Part shown: piece after piece, positions 1-10,599 of the stretch
How positions within the stretch are numbered: position 1 is the first letter of the stretch
Layout: every line of letters starts with the position of its first letter
DNA from: Thermococcus henrietii
GTDB lineage: Archaea > Methanobacteriota_B > Thermococci > Thermococcales > Thermococcaceae
Length of the DNA: 64,000 bases
Assembly: GCF_900198835.1 (NCBI RefSeq)
Contig: NZ_LT900021.1
Location: 248,001-312,000, forward strand
Direction: 5' to 3'
Made by a program: the position numbers and the translations under genes
Notes under the pieces: model-generated
What the model was told of the DNA's origin: nothing
Database searches by the model: none
The model's input: only the letters and a program-made list of their open reading frames with translations

Positions 1-866
<866 letters not shown>

Positions 867-867
867 T

Positions 868-887
868 CAAAACAAAAAGTAGAAAAA
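868..887 (-). terminator. T-rich terminator after the acyl-CoA synthetase alpha gene
   Basis: Just past the TGA at 888 the minus strand reads three T-runs (TTTTT, TTTTT, TTTT) with short breaks and no strong hairpin, the usual form of intrinsic termination in Thermococcales. It also separates this operon from the kae1 promoter. Confidence 0.5.
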
Positions 888-2213
888 TCATCCACGAAGC
901 GCCAGCCACCTTAACGCTCTTGCGGCGCGCTCCGGTGTGGGGAAGTTCTTGATTCCAACCGTCTCGAGGAGCCTTACTCCGTCGCGAACAAGCTCGCCGG
1001 CCATGAAGTTCACGATAACCGGCTTGTTGCAGTCTGCCTCGATTACCGCCTTCGCTATCTCCTCGCTCGGAATGAAAATCGGCGGGACGCAGATTACCAA
1101 GAGGGCATCAACGTTCTCGTCCTTACAAACGACCTCAATCGTCCTCTTATAGCGCTCGTAGTCTGCGTCCGCTATTAAGTCAATCGGGTTTCTGGTGGAG
1201 CACTGGGGCGGAAGGAAGGAGCGGAGCTTCTTGAGGGTCTCATCGCTCAGCTTGGCTATTTCAAGGCCCAGTTTTTCGAGCTTGTCGGTGGCCAAAACGC
1301 CCGGTCCTCCGGAGTTGGTGATTACCGCGACCCTCTTTCCAGCCTTAGGATACATCTCGAAGGCCTTCGCGGCGTCAAAGAGTTCCTCCATCTCCTCGAC
1401 CTCTATCGCCCCGGCCTGTTTGAAAGCGGCGCGGTAGATTTCGTAAGAACCTGCCAAGGAGCCAGTATGACTTGCCGCCGCTTTAGCCCCGCTCTCGCTC
1501 TTTCCGGCCTTGAGAACTATAACCGGCTTCCTCTCGCTCGCGTAGCGGAGGGCCTTCAGGAAGCGCCTGCCGTCCTTAACTCCCTCGATGTAGAGCGCTA
1601 TCGCCTTGGTGTTCTCGTCGTCCGCAAAATACTCAAGGAAGTCGCTCTCGTTCAGGTCGGAGGCGTTTCCGTAGGAGACGAAGGCCGAGAATCCTATTCC
1701 CTCGTCGTTGCCCATCGCCAACGCCGCACCGCCAAAGGCCCCGCTCTGGCTGATTAAGGCCAGTCCGCCGGCTTTAACTCTAACCTCGAAGGAACCGAAG
1801 AACTTCCCGTAGACGCCGAAGATTCCGGCACAGTTGGGGCCTATAACGCGAACGCCGTGCTTCTTGGCTTTCTCAAGGAGCTCGCGCTCAAGCTCCTCGT
1901 TCCCGACCTCCGAGAAGCCCGCCGAGATAACGACGGCACCCCTAATGAGCGGGCCGATTTCATCGATTAGAGCTGGGACGAATTTGGCGGGAATCGCTAT
2001 TATGGCGGTGTCAACGGGCTCCTCAAGCCTCTCACGGATTTGGAAGGTCCTTCCGGCGACTTCAACGGCCCCGCCCTTCGGGTTGATAGGAATGATTTCT
2101 CCCTCAAAACCACCCTCGACGATGTTCCTGAGGATTTCGTAGGCTATCGCGCCTTTCTTGAAGGAACCGAAGACGGCAACGCTCCCGGGATAGAAAAAGA
2201 AGTCAAGGCTCAT
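888..2213 (-). CDS. ADP-forming acyl-CoA synthetase, alpha-subunit type
   Basis: Alpha subunit of the NDP-forming acyl-CoA synthetase family, which converts acyl-CoA, ADP and phosphate to acid, CoA and ATP at the end of peptide and sugar fermentation. It opens with MSLDFFFYPGSVAVFGSFKK (CoA-binding Rossmann domain), has ISQSGAFGGA in the succinyl-CoA-ligase-like domain, and the active-site histidine in AASHTGSLAGS. ATG 2213 is chosen because GGAGGT lies seven bases upstream and because the paralogue at 29361 aligns there; ATG 2216 and GTG 2222 are alternatives. It overlaps the end of the upstream surface-protein gene. No beta (ATP-grasp) subunit is in the window. The N-terminal loop is divergent (GSFKKG where the paralogue has GASHVPGK), so the substrate may differ. 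Confidence 0.88.
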   Translation of the reverse strand: MSLDFFFYPGSVAVFGSFKKGAIAYEILRNIVEGGFEGEIIPINPKGGAVEVAGRTFQIRERLEEPVDTAIIAIPAKFVPALIDEIGPLIRGAVVISAGFSEVGNEELERELLEKAKKHGVRVIGPNCAGIFGVYGKFFGSFEVRVKAGGLALISQSGAFGGAALAMGNDEGIGFSAFVSYGNASDLNESDFLEYFADDENTKAIALYIEGVKDGRRFLKALRYASERKPVIVLKAGKSESGAKAAASHTGSLAGSYEIYRAAFKQAGAIEVEEMEELFDAAKAFEMYPKAGKRVAVITNSGGPGVLATDKLEKLGLEIAKLSDETLKKLRSFLPPQCSTRNPIDLIADADYERYKRTIEVVCKDENVDALLVICVPPIFIPSEEIAKAVIEADCNKPVIVNFMAGELVRDGVRLLETVGIKNFPTPERAARALRWLALRG

Positions 2214-3483
2214 CATCCGCACCTCCCGAAGGCTCTACCCCCTCGTCCGACCGGGAATTGAGTTCGGACCCGTTTTCAGAGGGTTCCTCGGGCCCCGCGG
2301 ACTCTCCGGAGGAGGCAGACTCTTCCTCAGAAGCCCGGTCGGACTTGGATTCCTGAGGCTCCGATTCGCTTTCAGATGCCGTGCCACCCCTCTTACGCCT
2401 CCACAGGAAAAAGCCGGCAATCCCCGCACCAATACCCAAGAGGATGAGTGCGTAAAGCCTGTAATCTGTTCTCTCCTGCGTGAACGTCAGTATAACCGTC
2501 CCGTTGGGGCCGAGGATGTAGCTACCGTGAACCACTGTAATGTTGTCAAAGGGGCCCGGGAACTTCAGCGTCACGGTCCAAATCCTCTTGTTACCCTTGT
2601 CGGTGTAAGCAGTTGGGCCCCAGACGACGCCAACGACACGAACGCCGTTTGTAATGTATTTGGCGGAGATGCCAACGACGTGCATGTGCTTCCTGAAGTC
2701 ATCGATGAGCATCTCAACGACCGGGGCGGGGGGTTTAAGTCCAACGAACGTGGCGTTGAACTGAACGTAGTGCGTTGTCGGGTCAAACGTAAGAACGACG
2801 CTCTTTTTGGTTGAGTTAACGAAGTGAACGAAGAGGTACGTCATGCTGTAAACGCTCATGGAGGGTATGTAATCCCCCTTGAACCAAGTCAGGGTGTTCT
2901 GGTTAGTTTCCCCAGGCTTTGGGGAGGCCGAGTGAAGGTAGTACCCAGAGGGCAGGAACACCGTTAGCTTGCCCCAGCGAAGGGGGTAAACATGGCCTGA
3001 GACGTTGACCGTCAGGGGTCCCGCGAGGAGGGTTGATAGGTAAGTGCCGTTCGGGAAGAAAAACGGTGTCACGAGGAAGGAAACTATCGCGGACCAGTTC
3101 TTACCAACGTAAACCGGGTCGCCACCCTGGGGCATGTAAAACTTCGGCGAGATGCCGTGGGCCTTCAGGCGCTCCTCAAACGTGCTACGGAGGGGCTTAT
3201 AGACGGAGTCGTAGATGAAGTCGTGGAACTCCTTGCGGGCGAGCGTTTCGTTCTCCTTGGCGATTTCGTTGAAGTGCTCAATCAACGTTTTGTTTGAGAG
3301 CTGCAGGTAAACGTTCACGACGCCGTAGAGCTCAAACGTACCATTGACGGATGCTTGACCCGTCCGAATGTAGATGATTGTACTGAACGGACTCTGGGCC
3401 GCCTTGGTCGCACCGACACCGGGAAACCAAGACGTGAGGAGGATAAACGCCAAGAGAAAGACTGCTAACTTACGCACCATCAT
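2203..3483 (-). CDS. Membrane-anchored extracellular protein, unknown function
   Basis: I do not recognise a family. It has a signal peptide (VRKLAVFLLAFILLTSWFPG), then about 340 extracellular residues with several N-glycosylation sequons (NGT, NKT, NVS, NIT, NAT). One membrane helix near the C-terminus (YALILLGIGAGIAGFFLW) is followed by RRKR and a cytoplasmic tail of about 55 residues made mostly of Ser and Glu. The topology is therefore outside-in with a highly acidic tail, which may bind a partner or metal. ATG 3483 has GGGGTGG upstream; an in-frame GTG at 3492 is the alternative. Its 3' end overlaps the acyl-CoA synthetase alpha gene, implying co-transcription. It diverges from coaD. 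Confidence 0.8.
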   Translation of the reverse strand: MMVRKLAVFLLAFILLTSWFPGVGATKAAQSPFSTIIYIRTGQASVNGTFELYGVVNVYLQLSNKTLIEHFNEIAKENETLARKEFHDFIYDSVYKPLRSTFEERLKAHGISPKFYMPQGGDPVYVGKNWSAIVSFLVTPFFFPNGTYLSTLLAGPLTVNVSGHVYPLRWGKLTVFLPSGYYLHSASPKPGETNQNTLTWFKGDYIPSMSVYSMTYLFVHFVNSTKKSVVLTFDPTTHYVQFNATFVGLKPPAPVVEMLIDDFRKHMHVVGISAKYITNGVRVVGVVWGPTAYTDKGNKRIWTVTLKFPGPFDNITVVHGSYILGPNGTVILTFTQERTDYRLYALILLGIGAGIAGFFLWRRKRGGTASESESEPQESKSDRASEEESASSGESAGPEEPSENGSELNSRSDEGVEPSGGADDEP

Positions 3484-3552
3484 TGTTTCCACCCCGACGG
3501 TGTTCGGCCGGCCGATAAAAAAGCTTATTGGTTCTCAAACCTAATGAAAACC

Positions 3553-4760
<1,208 letters not shown>

Positions 4761-4788
4761 GCCTTTCTAACTTTTGCAGGGCTTAAGA

Positions 4789-4795
4789 TTTATAA
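4789..4795 (+). promoter_or_regulatory. Box A of the tRNA-Gln gene
   Basis: TTTATAA lies about 30 bases before the first base of the tRNA, the expected archaeal TATA position with only a few bases of 5' leader. Confidence 0.6.
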
Positions 4796-4821
4796 GCCCA
4801 GACTCGGCTTTTCTATCGGGC

Positions 4822-4897
4822 AGCCCCGTGGTGTAGCGGCCAAGCATGCGGGACTTTGGATCCCGCGACCCGGGTTCGAATCCCGGCGGGGCTACCA
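4822..4897 (+). tRNA. tRNA-Gln (anticodon TTG), CCA encoded
   Basis: The acceptor stem AGCCCCG pairs perfectly with CGGGGCT at 4887-4893. The anticodon stem CGGGA/TCCCG encloses the loop CTTTGGA with anticodon TTG at 4856-4858. The T-arm reads CCGGGTTCGAATCCCGG. Discriminator A at 4894 is followed by genomically encoded CCA. There is no intron. Confidence 0.97.
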
Positions 4898-4945
4898 TAC
4901 CACTCGTTTTCACAATGCAATAAAAGGATGAAGGAAAAAAGGTAA

Positions 4946-5719
4946 TTAGCGGGCTGTATACCCGCCATCAACTACCAGTTCCGCCCCCGTTATAAAGCGG
5001 GACTCATCGGATGCGAGGAACAGAACCGCATAAGCAACGTCTATAGGCTCACCCACGAAACCGATAGGATTCTGCTGGGCAAAAATCGCCCTGCACCGCT
5101 CTTCATCATCGACCCCGAACTTTTTGCATGCCTTCTTGAGCATTGGCGTCCATATACTGCCGGGATGAACTGAGTTGACGCGTATTCCGTACTTCGCATA
5201 GAGCAGGGCATCAGTCTTGGTCATCAATCGTATGGCTCCCTTTGAGGCGTGGTACGGCGGAATCCCCGGAGAACCAACGATGCCGTAGATGGATGAGATG
5301 TTAACGATACTACCCCCACCGTTTTTAATCATGTACGGAACGGCGTGTTTCGTGCAGAAGAACGTTCCCTTAACGTTAATGTTCATTACGTAATCCCATT
5401 CCTCCTCGGTCAGCTCGTGAGTGGGCTTGTCGGGACCGGGAACACCTGCATTGTTAACGAGGATGTCAAGCTTGCCGAACTCGTCCACAACTTCCCTGAA
5501 AACCCTCTCAACCTCAGCCTCGTTGCTCACGTCAAGCTTCCAGAACTTGGCCGTGCCTCCCTCCGCGAGTATATCTTCGACAACTTTCCTGCCCTTCTCC
5601 TCGCTTCTTCCGGTTACGGCCACTTTGGCACCTTCCTTGGCGAGTAGCTTTGCTATAGCCGCTCCAATACCGGACGTCGAGCCCGTAACTATTGCGACTT
5701 TGCCTTCAACCCGCCCCAT
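4946..5719 (-). CDS. Short-chain dehydrogenase/reductase (SDR family)
   Basis: Classical SDR of 257 residues, an NAD(P)-dependent oxidoreductase of unknown substrate. The nucleotide-binding TGSTSGIG is at residues about 14-21, NNAG at about 90, the catalytic Ser in NISSIYG, and the Tyr/Lys pair in PPYHASKGA. The C-terminal AELVVDGGYTAR is typical of sugar or alcohol dehydrogenases of this class. ATG 5719 is chosen over GTG 5731 because GGTGGTG lies ten bases upstream and the coenzyme fold starts directly after. It stands alone between the tRNA and a zinc-ribbon gene, with its own box A at 5766. Confidence 0.9.
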   Translation of the reverse strand: MGRVEGKVAIVTGSTSGIGAAIAKLLAKEGAKVAVTGRSEEKGRKVVEDILAEGGTAKFWKLDVSNEAEVERVFREVVDEFGKLDILVNNAGVPGPDKPTHELTEEEWDYVMNINVKGTFFCTKHAVPYMIKNGGGSIVNISSIYGIVGSPGIPPYHASKGAIRLMTKTDALLYAKYGIRVNSVHPGSIWTPMLKKACKKFGVDDEERCRAIFAQQNPIGFVGEPIDVAYAVLFLASDESRFITGAELVVDGGYTAR

Positions 5720-5765
5720 ACACAACACCACCTGCAGACAATATACACAATCCTCAGCCGGGAGG

Positions 5766-5773
5766 TATATAAA
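5766..5773 (-). promoter_or_regulatory. Box A of the SDR gene
   Basis: TTTATATA on the minus strand, about 50 bases before the start codon, leaving roughly 25 bases of leader that contain the GGTGGTG ribosome site. Confidence 0.5.
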
Positions 5774-5819
5774 GATTACACAAGAAAAATATGAAGTTTA
5801 AATCAAGTAAGTTGAGGTT

Positions 5820-6506
5820 TCAAAACGCAAACTCCTCGACGCGGAACTGCTCGACAACCCTCTCGAAGTCGCTCTCCGGCGCGTAAACAAATCCGCAACG
5901 GGTGCACTTCAAAACCCCGTTCTCCTCCGCGAGCGGAGAGAAGCAGACCGGACAGCGGTACTCCTCCCGCTTCAAAGAGTCATAAACCTCGTCCCTCATA
6001 ACGAGCAGGTTGAGCTCGCTCTCCCAGTCCTCGTGGAGCATTCCCCAGTAGGGGGTCTCGACGGGGTAGAAGTCCTCGAGGATTAGTGCCCTAATCCCTA
6101 TCCCCCTCACGCCCGGCGGAAGCCTCTCGGCCGGCTCAATGGAAACGACGAACTGGTCGTAGAACTCGATGTCTTCGGCCCTAACGGTTAAACCCCTCGA
6201 CAGCCTTGAACGGAGAGGAATCACCTGGAGGAACAGGCTTTCCCGCTCGACGTCCCAGCTCGCGCTTATTGAAACGCTTCCCTTAACGAAGAACTGGGTT
6301 ATCGAGCGCTCGTCCCGCTCCTCTCCAGCGAAAGAAAAGCCCAGCTTCCTCATAGCCCTTCCAAGGAAGTTCGGCCGGGGGAGCTTTTGGTAGTTAATCA
6401 GATACTCCCCTACCCAGCCGGCCAGGGGCATGGAGTAGCCGACGAAGGCCTGCCTCTCGACGCGCAGGTAGGCAACGCTGGGGAGGAGCTTGAACTGGTC
6501 GAGCAT
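5820..6506 (-). CDS. Zinc-ribbon protein, unknown function
   Basis: 228 residues. Residues 1 to about 185 form a mixed alpha/beta region I cannot assign. The C-terminus carries one zinc ribbon, CPVC with a second pair CTRC about 13 residues later (YRCPVCFSPLAEENG then LKCTRCGFVY). Such ribbons in archaea often serve nucleic-acid or protein binding. The predicted leaderless start at ATG 6506 has box A-like CTATTTATAG centred about 25 bases upstream. It follows polC on the same strand but has this separate promoter, so it need not belong to the replication operon. Confidence 0.75.
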   Translation of the reverse strand: MLDQFKLLPSVAYLRVERQAFVGYSMPLAGWVGEYLINYQKLPRPNFLGRAMRKLGFSFAGEERDERSITQFFVKGSVSISASWDVERESLFLQVIPLRSRLSRGLTVRAEDIEFYDQFVVSIEPAERLPPGVRGIGIRALILEDFYPVETPYWGMLHEDWESELNLLVMRDEVYDSLKREEYRCPVCFSPLAEENGVLKCTRCGFVYAPESDFERVVEQFRVEEFAF

Positions 6507-6550
6507 CGGAAGAAATAGGGGGAGGAACTATAAATAGCTAACCGTTGAGG

Positions 6551-9500
6551 TCAACCTCCGAAGAACTCGTCGAGGCTTATGCGTTTTCTCTTGGCCTTCG
6601 CCTTCTCCCTCTTGACTTCCTTCTTGAGGTCTTTCGACTTTTCGGCCTTAGATTTCTTCTCCCCCTTGGCCTCGCTCTCTGCCTTCGCTTTCTTCGCCTT
6701 CCCGTTCTTCCCGTTGAAGCCATCGAGGTAGCCGTTCTTTCCGTTCGAAGAGCCGGTGCGCTCCTTAATCATCTTCTCGCAGACGTCTGCTGAGAAGCCG
6801 AGTAAGGTCCTCTGCTTTTCGGGCAAAACCGTCTCGAAGAGCGTCTTTATGTCCTTCTCGGTCAGGCAAATCCTCTGCCTCGTGTAGTCCTTGACTTTAT
6901 AGCGGGTAACCAGCATCTTCGCCGTCGGCAGGTACTTCTCGACCGCGCCCTTGCTCACCGTCAGGACGATTTTTCCACCGCACTTCGGACAGCGCCCGAT
7001 GAGAGGAGGCCTCCGATATTTCGTGTTGCACTTCACACAGCGGAACTCCTGCCTCGTGAAGCTCCTCAGGTTGCCCCTCAAATCGGGAATCAGGTGGGAG
7101 TTGAGTATGGTTTCCGCAACGTGGTGCTCGTCAACAGCCCTTATGCGCTCCGCTAAAGCGAGCTGTCTCTCGACCTTCTCGACCATATCGCCGAGCTGTT
7201 TGTACAGGCTCATCTTCGGGCCGAGGCCTATGTCGTCGGTGTCGTGGGTGAACTTTATGCCCTCGTACATCTCAGGTTTTCCAAGTCTATCTTCAACGCG
7301 CTCGATGAACTTGATTTCCTTCGGCGATTTGAGCTCGTAGGTGGCCTCATAGAACTCAAGGGGATAATAGCGGACGACGTCCATGTTGTGGACCTCGCTG
7401 TCCACCTCACGCGGGTCGAGCCTCGTCGTGACGACCAGCGGTGCGTCCATCTTTCCACCGCGCTTCTCTGGGAGATAGTACTTGCTGAAGTTAAGGAGCG
7501 CGTCGAGGAGGAGCATAACAGCGTCCTCGTCGCCGTCGCAGTTCCTCCTCTTCGCCGCATGATAGTACGGGTGCGCGTAGCCGACCAAAACGTCGGAGAA
7601 GCCGATTATCCTGCCGATGATTCCGGCAGAGGTGTGTGGGGCAAGACCTATGACGAGGTGGCCAATCAAATCCTCCATCTTCTCGGCGTTGTAGAACCTC
7701 GGCAGGCCGTAGAACTTCTCGAGCAGGTCGTCAACGAAGCGCGCGACCTTGAGGAGGTATTTCCCGGCCTCGTAGGAGAGAATTATGTCCTGAACCTTCA
7801 GCTCGACTATCTGATCGTCCCGCTCAAGGGGCTTGCCCTCGAAGTCGTGCGTATAGCCGAGTTCGCGAAGCTTTTCAACGCTGACCCCTATCTCCTTCGG
7901 CTTGAAGTGGGTTATTGGAGCATCTGTCGCGTCGAAGCGGATTGTACCGTCCTTGAAAACGTAGACGTCGTTCTTAACCCTCAGAAGGCCCTTTTCGAGG
8001 GGCTCGGCCATTTTGTAGCCGGAAGTCATACCCTTGACGCCCTTGAGCCTGTCGATGCCGTAGACCTTGACGTTGTCCATGGCCCGCCTCAGCAGTTCGG
8101 AGGGCTTTATCTCCCGCTGGGCATAGGGCTTCAGCTCGACGTCACAGCGCGGACAGCGGAAGCCGAACTCCTTCGCCTCGCTCTCTGGATAATCAACGTT
8201 GCACTTGGGGCAGTGCCAGAGGAGTTCCTTCCTCGTCCCGCAGACCGGGCAGAGGTGCTCCGGACCCGTATGACCACACTTTGGACACTTAAAGAAGGCT
8301 ATCTCGACCTTAGCTGTTTTTCCTTCCTCCGCGGCCTTCTTAATGTCCCTGCTCTGCCCTCCGGCGAGGCCAATGGGGAACAGCACCTGGACAGGGGGTT
8401 TCATCTTCCTCTCCTTAGCCTTCTCGGGCCTGCCCATTCTGGCCCCTATCCAGCTTATTCCCCTGTCACGAAGCTTTATCGGGTTGTTCTCGTTGATGAT
8501 GTCGATGACCGTGAAGAAGGGTTTGGCTTTGAACTCCCACTCAAGGTTGCCGAGGGGCGTGAGCAGGGCTGAACTCCACGGGTAGTCAACGACGATGACC
8601 TTCCTCCTGTCCTCGGTCCTCTCGAGCCTGTGGGGCAGGCCGAGGAGCTCAAGGTAGCGCTTGATTCTCGGGTCGTTTTCAAGGATTACCTTTCTCGCGA
8701 ACTTCAGCTTCCTGAACTCGTCCCACTCGATTTGGGCGTTCAGCAAAGCCTTCTGGAGTTCCTCCACTTCCTCCGGCTTCAGAGTGTTCCAGTAGAGGGT
8801 GTAATAGGGGTGGAAGGGGATGTCAAGAACCTTTGAAAGGTGTATCGCCAGCTCGACGCTCGGCTTGACCCTGAGTGGGTCCCTCAAAAGGCGCTCAAGG
8901 AAATCGGGGTCTATTTCAAGGTATTCGGCAACTTCCTCAACGGCCTCGCGCGGGTTGTCGGAGAACGGCTTGAGCTCGACCTCGTAGAGCTCCTCGATTG
9001 CCTTAACGAGTTCCTGAACCCACCATTCCTCGGCGTAGTTGGCAGGTAGAAGCGTCTGGTTGTTCTCAACGAAGTCTCCAAAGTTGATGAGCGCGTCGCC
9101 AACGTAGAGAATCTCATCGAGGTCGTTTCTGACCTTTAGAGCCGTCTCGTAGTCGTCAACCCGTATAACACTTCCGTCCTTGAGCTTGACTATCGGCCCC
9201 TCAACGGTGGTCGCGGGGGTAACGATACAGCCCTTTCCGGGCCTCTCGGTTTTCATTTGAGTCCCTATCGCTATGAACTCGTCGAGGATTAGCATGGTGG
9301 CAGGGTTAACGCTCCACGTCGCGAAGCCACTGACGCGGGAACGGCCGTAGCGCAGGCGGAAGCCACCGTTGGTCGAGGGCTCGGCGAAGAGGGGCCTGCC
9401 ACCGATTATCTCCTTCGTGTACTTCTTGTTCGGGGCGATGTTGGCCCTAAACTTCTCGTAGAGCTCGTAGTAGAAGCCCTTCTCGACCTTCTCGGTGACT

Positions 9501-10420
9501 TCCTCTTTAGTTGAATCCTCAGCCTTGGATTCATCCGCCTTGAGTTCCCCGGAGCTCTTGCCCTTCTCCTTGGCCTCGACGAACTCCTTTATCCAGTCCC
9601 AACCTTCCACGCCCATCTTGTCTATGTACTTGACGAGCTTCTTGGCCTTCTGGAGGACACCTTCAGCGAGAACCAGAATCGCTCCACCGCGCAGGTGGTT
9701 GGTCTCGACGCCGGGAACGTTCCTGTGGGAGACCTCGACTTTATCTGTCTCTTCACCTGTTATCTCGATAGGAATGTTCCTCATCGCGAGCCTGACCTCA
9801 TCGGCTTCCGGATGGTACTGCAGTCTCGTAACGGCCCTGTGGTAGAGGTCTATCTCCTCGACCATCCTCTCAATGTGCTCCTCGCTCGGCTTGAAGCGGT
9901 CGAGGCCAAGCTTTTTCCTCACGTAGTCTCCGACGAGGACGCTCAGGGCCTGCGCCGTTCCGCCGGAGCTCCTTATTGGACCGGCGTAGTAGAGGGCCAG
10001 GTATTCGGAATTGTCGGCCCAGGTGTTGCGCTTGATTTTGACGTCAGCGATTCCCTCAAGCGGGGCGGAAACGATACCCTCCGTGAGTATCGCGAGGGCG
10101 GTTCTGACGGCCTGCTCCGCGTACTTCTCCTTGCTCCCAAGGTCGCCGAACTTGCCCTCGATGATTTCATCAACGATTTTCAGAGCCGCCAGTTCCTTTC
10201 CGTATTCCTTGACGAGAACCCTAATCCTCTCGGCGACGCCCGGCGGACCCACAAGGCTCTCAACACGGCCGGCCATGTCGGTTGCCTGGGGAACCTCAAC
10301 GTCGAGGCTGGGGTCCTTCCCCTGAGAGCGGGCTTTCCTCGCTATCTCGTAGGCCCTGTCTATTTCGCTCTGGAGTGATTCGAAGTAAGCCTTCATCTCA
10401 GGTGAGTAGAGTTCAGGCAT
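6551..10420 (-). CDS. polC: DNA polymerase II (PolD) large catalytic subunit DP2
   Basis: Catalytic subunit of the archaeal replicative polymerase PolD, an RNA-polymerase-like double-psi barrel enzyme. The 1289 residues include the active-site aspartates in C961-D-G-D-E-D966. There are several zinc clusters (CPKCGHTGPEHLCPVCG, CPKCNVDY, CPRCD, and CVKC/CPKC near residue 1170). A charged low-complexity tail rich in Lys/Glu ends in ISLDEFF (1281-1287), a PCNA-interacting motif. An acidic insert occurs around residues 295-325. No intein interrupts the catalytic site, where several Pyrococcus homologues carry one. The preceding gene ends 180 bases upstream and a box A lies in that gap. Confidence 0.97.
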   Translation of the reverse strand: MPELYSPEMKAYFESLQSEIDRAYEIARKARSQGKDPSLDVEVPQATDMAGRVESLVGPPGVAERIRVLVKEYGKELAALKIVDEIIEGKFGDLGSKEKYAEQAVRTALAILTEGIVSAPLEGIADVKIKRNTWADNSEYLALYYAGPIRSSGGTAQALSVLVGDYVRKKLGLDRFKPSEEHIERMVEEIDLYHRAVTRLQYHPEADEVRLAMRNIPIEITGEETDKVEVSHRNVPGVETNHLRGGAILVLAEGVLQKAKKLVKYIDKMGVEGWDWIKEFVEAKEKGKSSGELKADESKAEDSTKEEVTEKVEKGFYYELYEKFRANIAPNKKYTKEIIGGRPLFAEPSTNGGFRLRYGRSRVSGFATWSVNPATMLILDEFIAIGTQMKTERPGKGCIVTPATTVEGPIVKLKDGSVIRVDDYETALKVRNDLDEILYVGDALINFGDFVENNQTLLPANYAEEWWVQELVKAIEELYEVELKPFSDNPREAVEEVAEYLEIDPDFLERLLRDPLRVKPSVELAIHLSKVLDIPFHPYYTLYWNTLKPEEVEELQKALLNAQIEWDEFRKLKFARKVILENDPRIKRYLELLGLPHRLERTEDRRKVIVVDYPWSSALLTPLGNLEWEFKAKPFFTVIDIINENNPIKLRDRGISWIGARMGRPEKAKERKMKPPVQVLFPIGLAGGQSRDIKKAAEEGKTAKVEIAFFKCPKCGHTGPEHLCPVCGTRKELLWHCPKCNVDYPESEAKEFGFRCPRCDVELKPYAQREIKPSELLRRAMDNVKVYGIDRLKGVKGMTSGYKMAEPLEKGLLRVKNDVYVFKDGTIRFDATDAPITHFKPKEIGVSVEKLRELGYTHDFEGKPLERDDQIVELKVQDIILSYEAGKYLLKVARFVDDLLEKFYGLPRFYNAEKMEDLIGHLVIGLAPHTSAGIIGRIIGFSDVLVGYAHPYYHAAKRRNCDGDEDAVMLLLDALLNFSKYYLPEKRGGKMDAPLVVTTRLDPREVDSEVHNMDVVRYYPLEFYEATYELKSPKEIKFIERVEDRLGKPEMYEGIKFTHDTDDIGLGPKMSLYKQLGDMVEKVERQLALAERIRAVDEHHVAETILNSHLIPDLRGNLRSFTRQEFRCVKCNTKYRRPPLIGRCPKCGGKIVLTVSKGAVEKYLPTAKMLVTRYKVKDYTRQRICLTEKDIKTLFETVLPEKQRTLLGFSADVCEKMIKERTGSSNGKNGYLDGFNGKNGKAKKAKAESEAKGEKKSKAEKSKDLKKEVKREKAKAKRKRISLDEFFGG

Positions 10421-10523
10421 GAGTAACCACCCCTACTTTAAGAAGAGACTCACAAGTAGTAGATTCAACAATGAGACCCCACAAAAGGTAAAAATTCAGG
10501 AGTGGCGTATAGGTCAATATTAA

Positions 10524-10551
10524 GGGACACCGCCTAGCCTGGCGGTATCCC
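10524..10551 (-). promoter_or_regulatory. 11-bp hairpin in the polC leader
   Basis: On the minus strand GGGATACCGCC, a 6-base loop AGGCTA, then GGCGGTGTCCC; ten Watson-Crick pairs plus one U-G pair. No T-run follows, so it is not an obvious terminator. The box A at 10575-10582 predicts transcription starting near 10551, the first base of the stem, so the polC mRNA would begin with this hairpin. It could protect the 5' end, act as a regulatory fold, or be a relic of a mobile palindrome. Confidence 0.6.
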
Positions 10552-10574
10552 CATTTCATTTTTGAACACATCAG

Positions 10575-10582
10575 TATAAAAA
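10575..10582 (-). promoter_or_regulatory. Box A, probable promoter of polC
   Basis: TTTTTATA on the minus strand directly downstream of the 359-aa gene stop (10600). It gives polC its own promoter with about 130 bases of leader. Confidence 0.5.
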
Positions 10583-10599
10583 GATTTCGAGCCATTGTA

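Noticed and set aside
7244-8572. 442-codon plus-strand frame opposite polC
   Set aside because: Mirror frame of the GC-rich polC gene; the PolD large-subunit motifs are beyond doubt on the other strand.
10413-10595. 60-codon minus-strand frame in the gap before polC
   Set aside because: It covers the hairpin and overlaps the polC start; Cys/Leu-rich translation without a credible fold or ribosome site.
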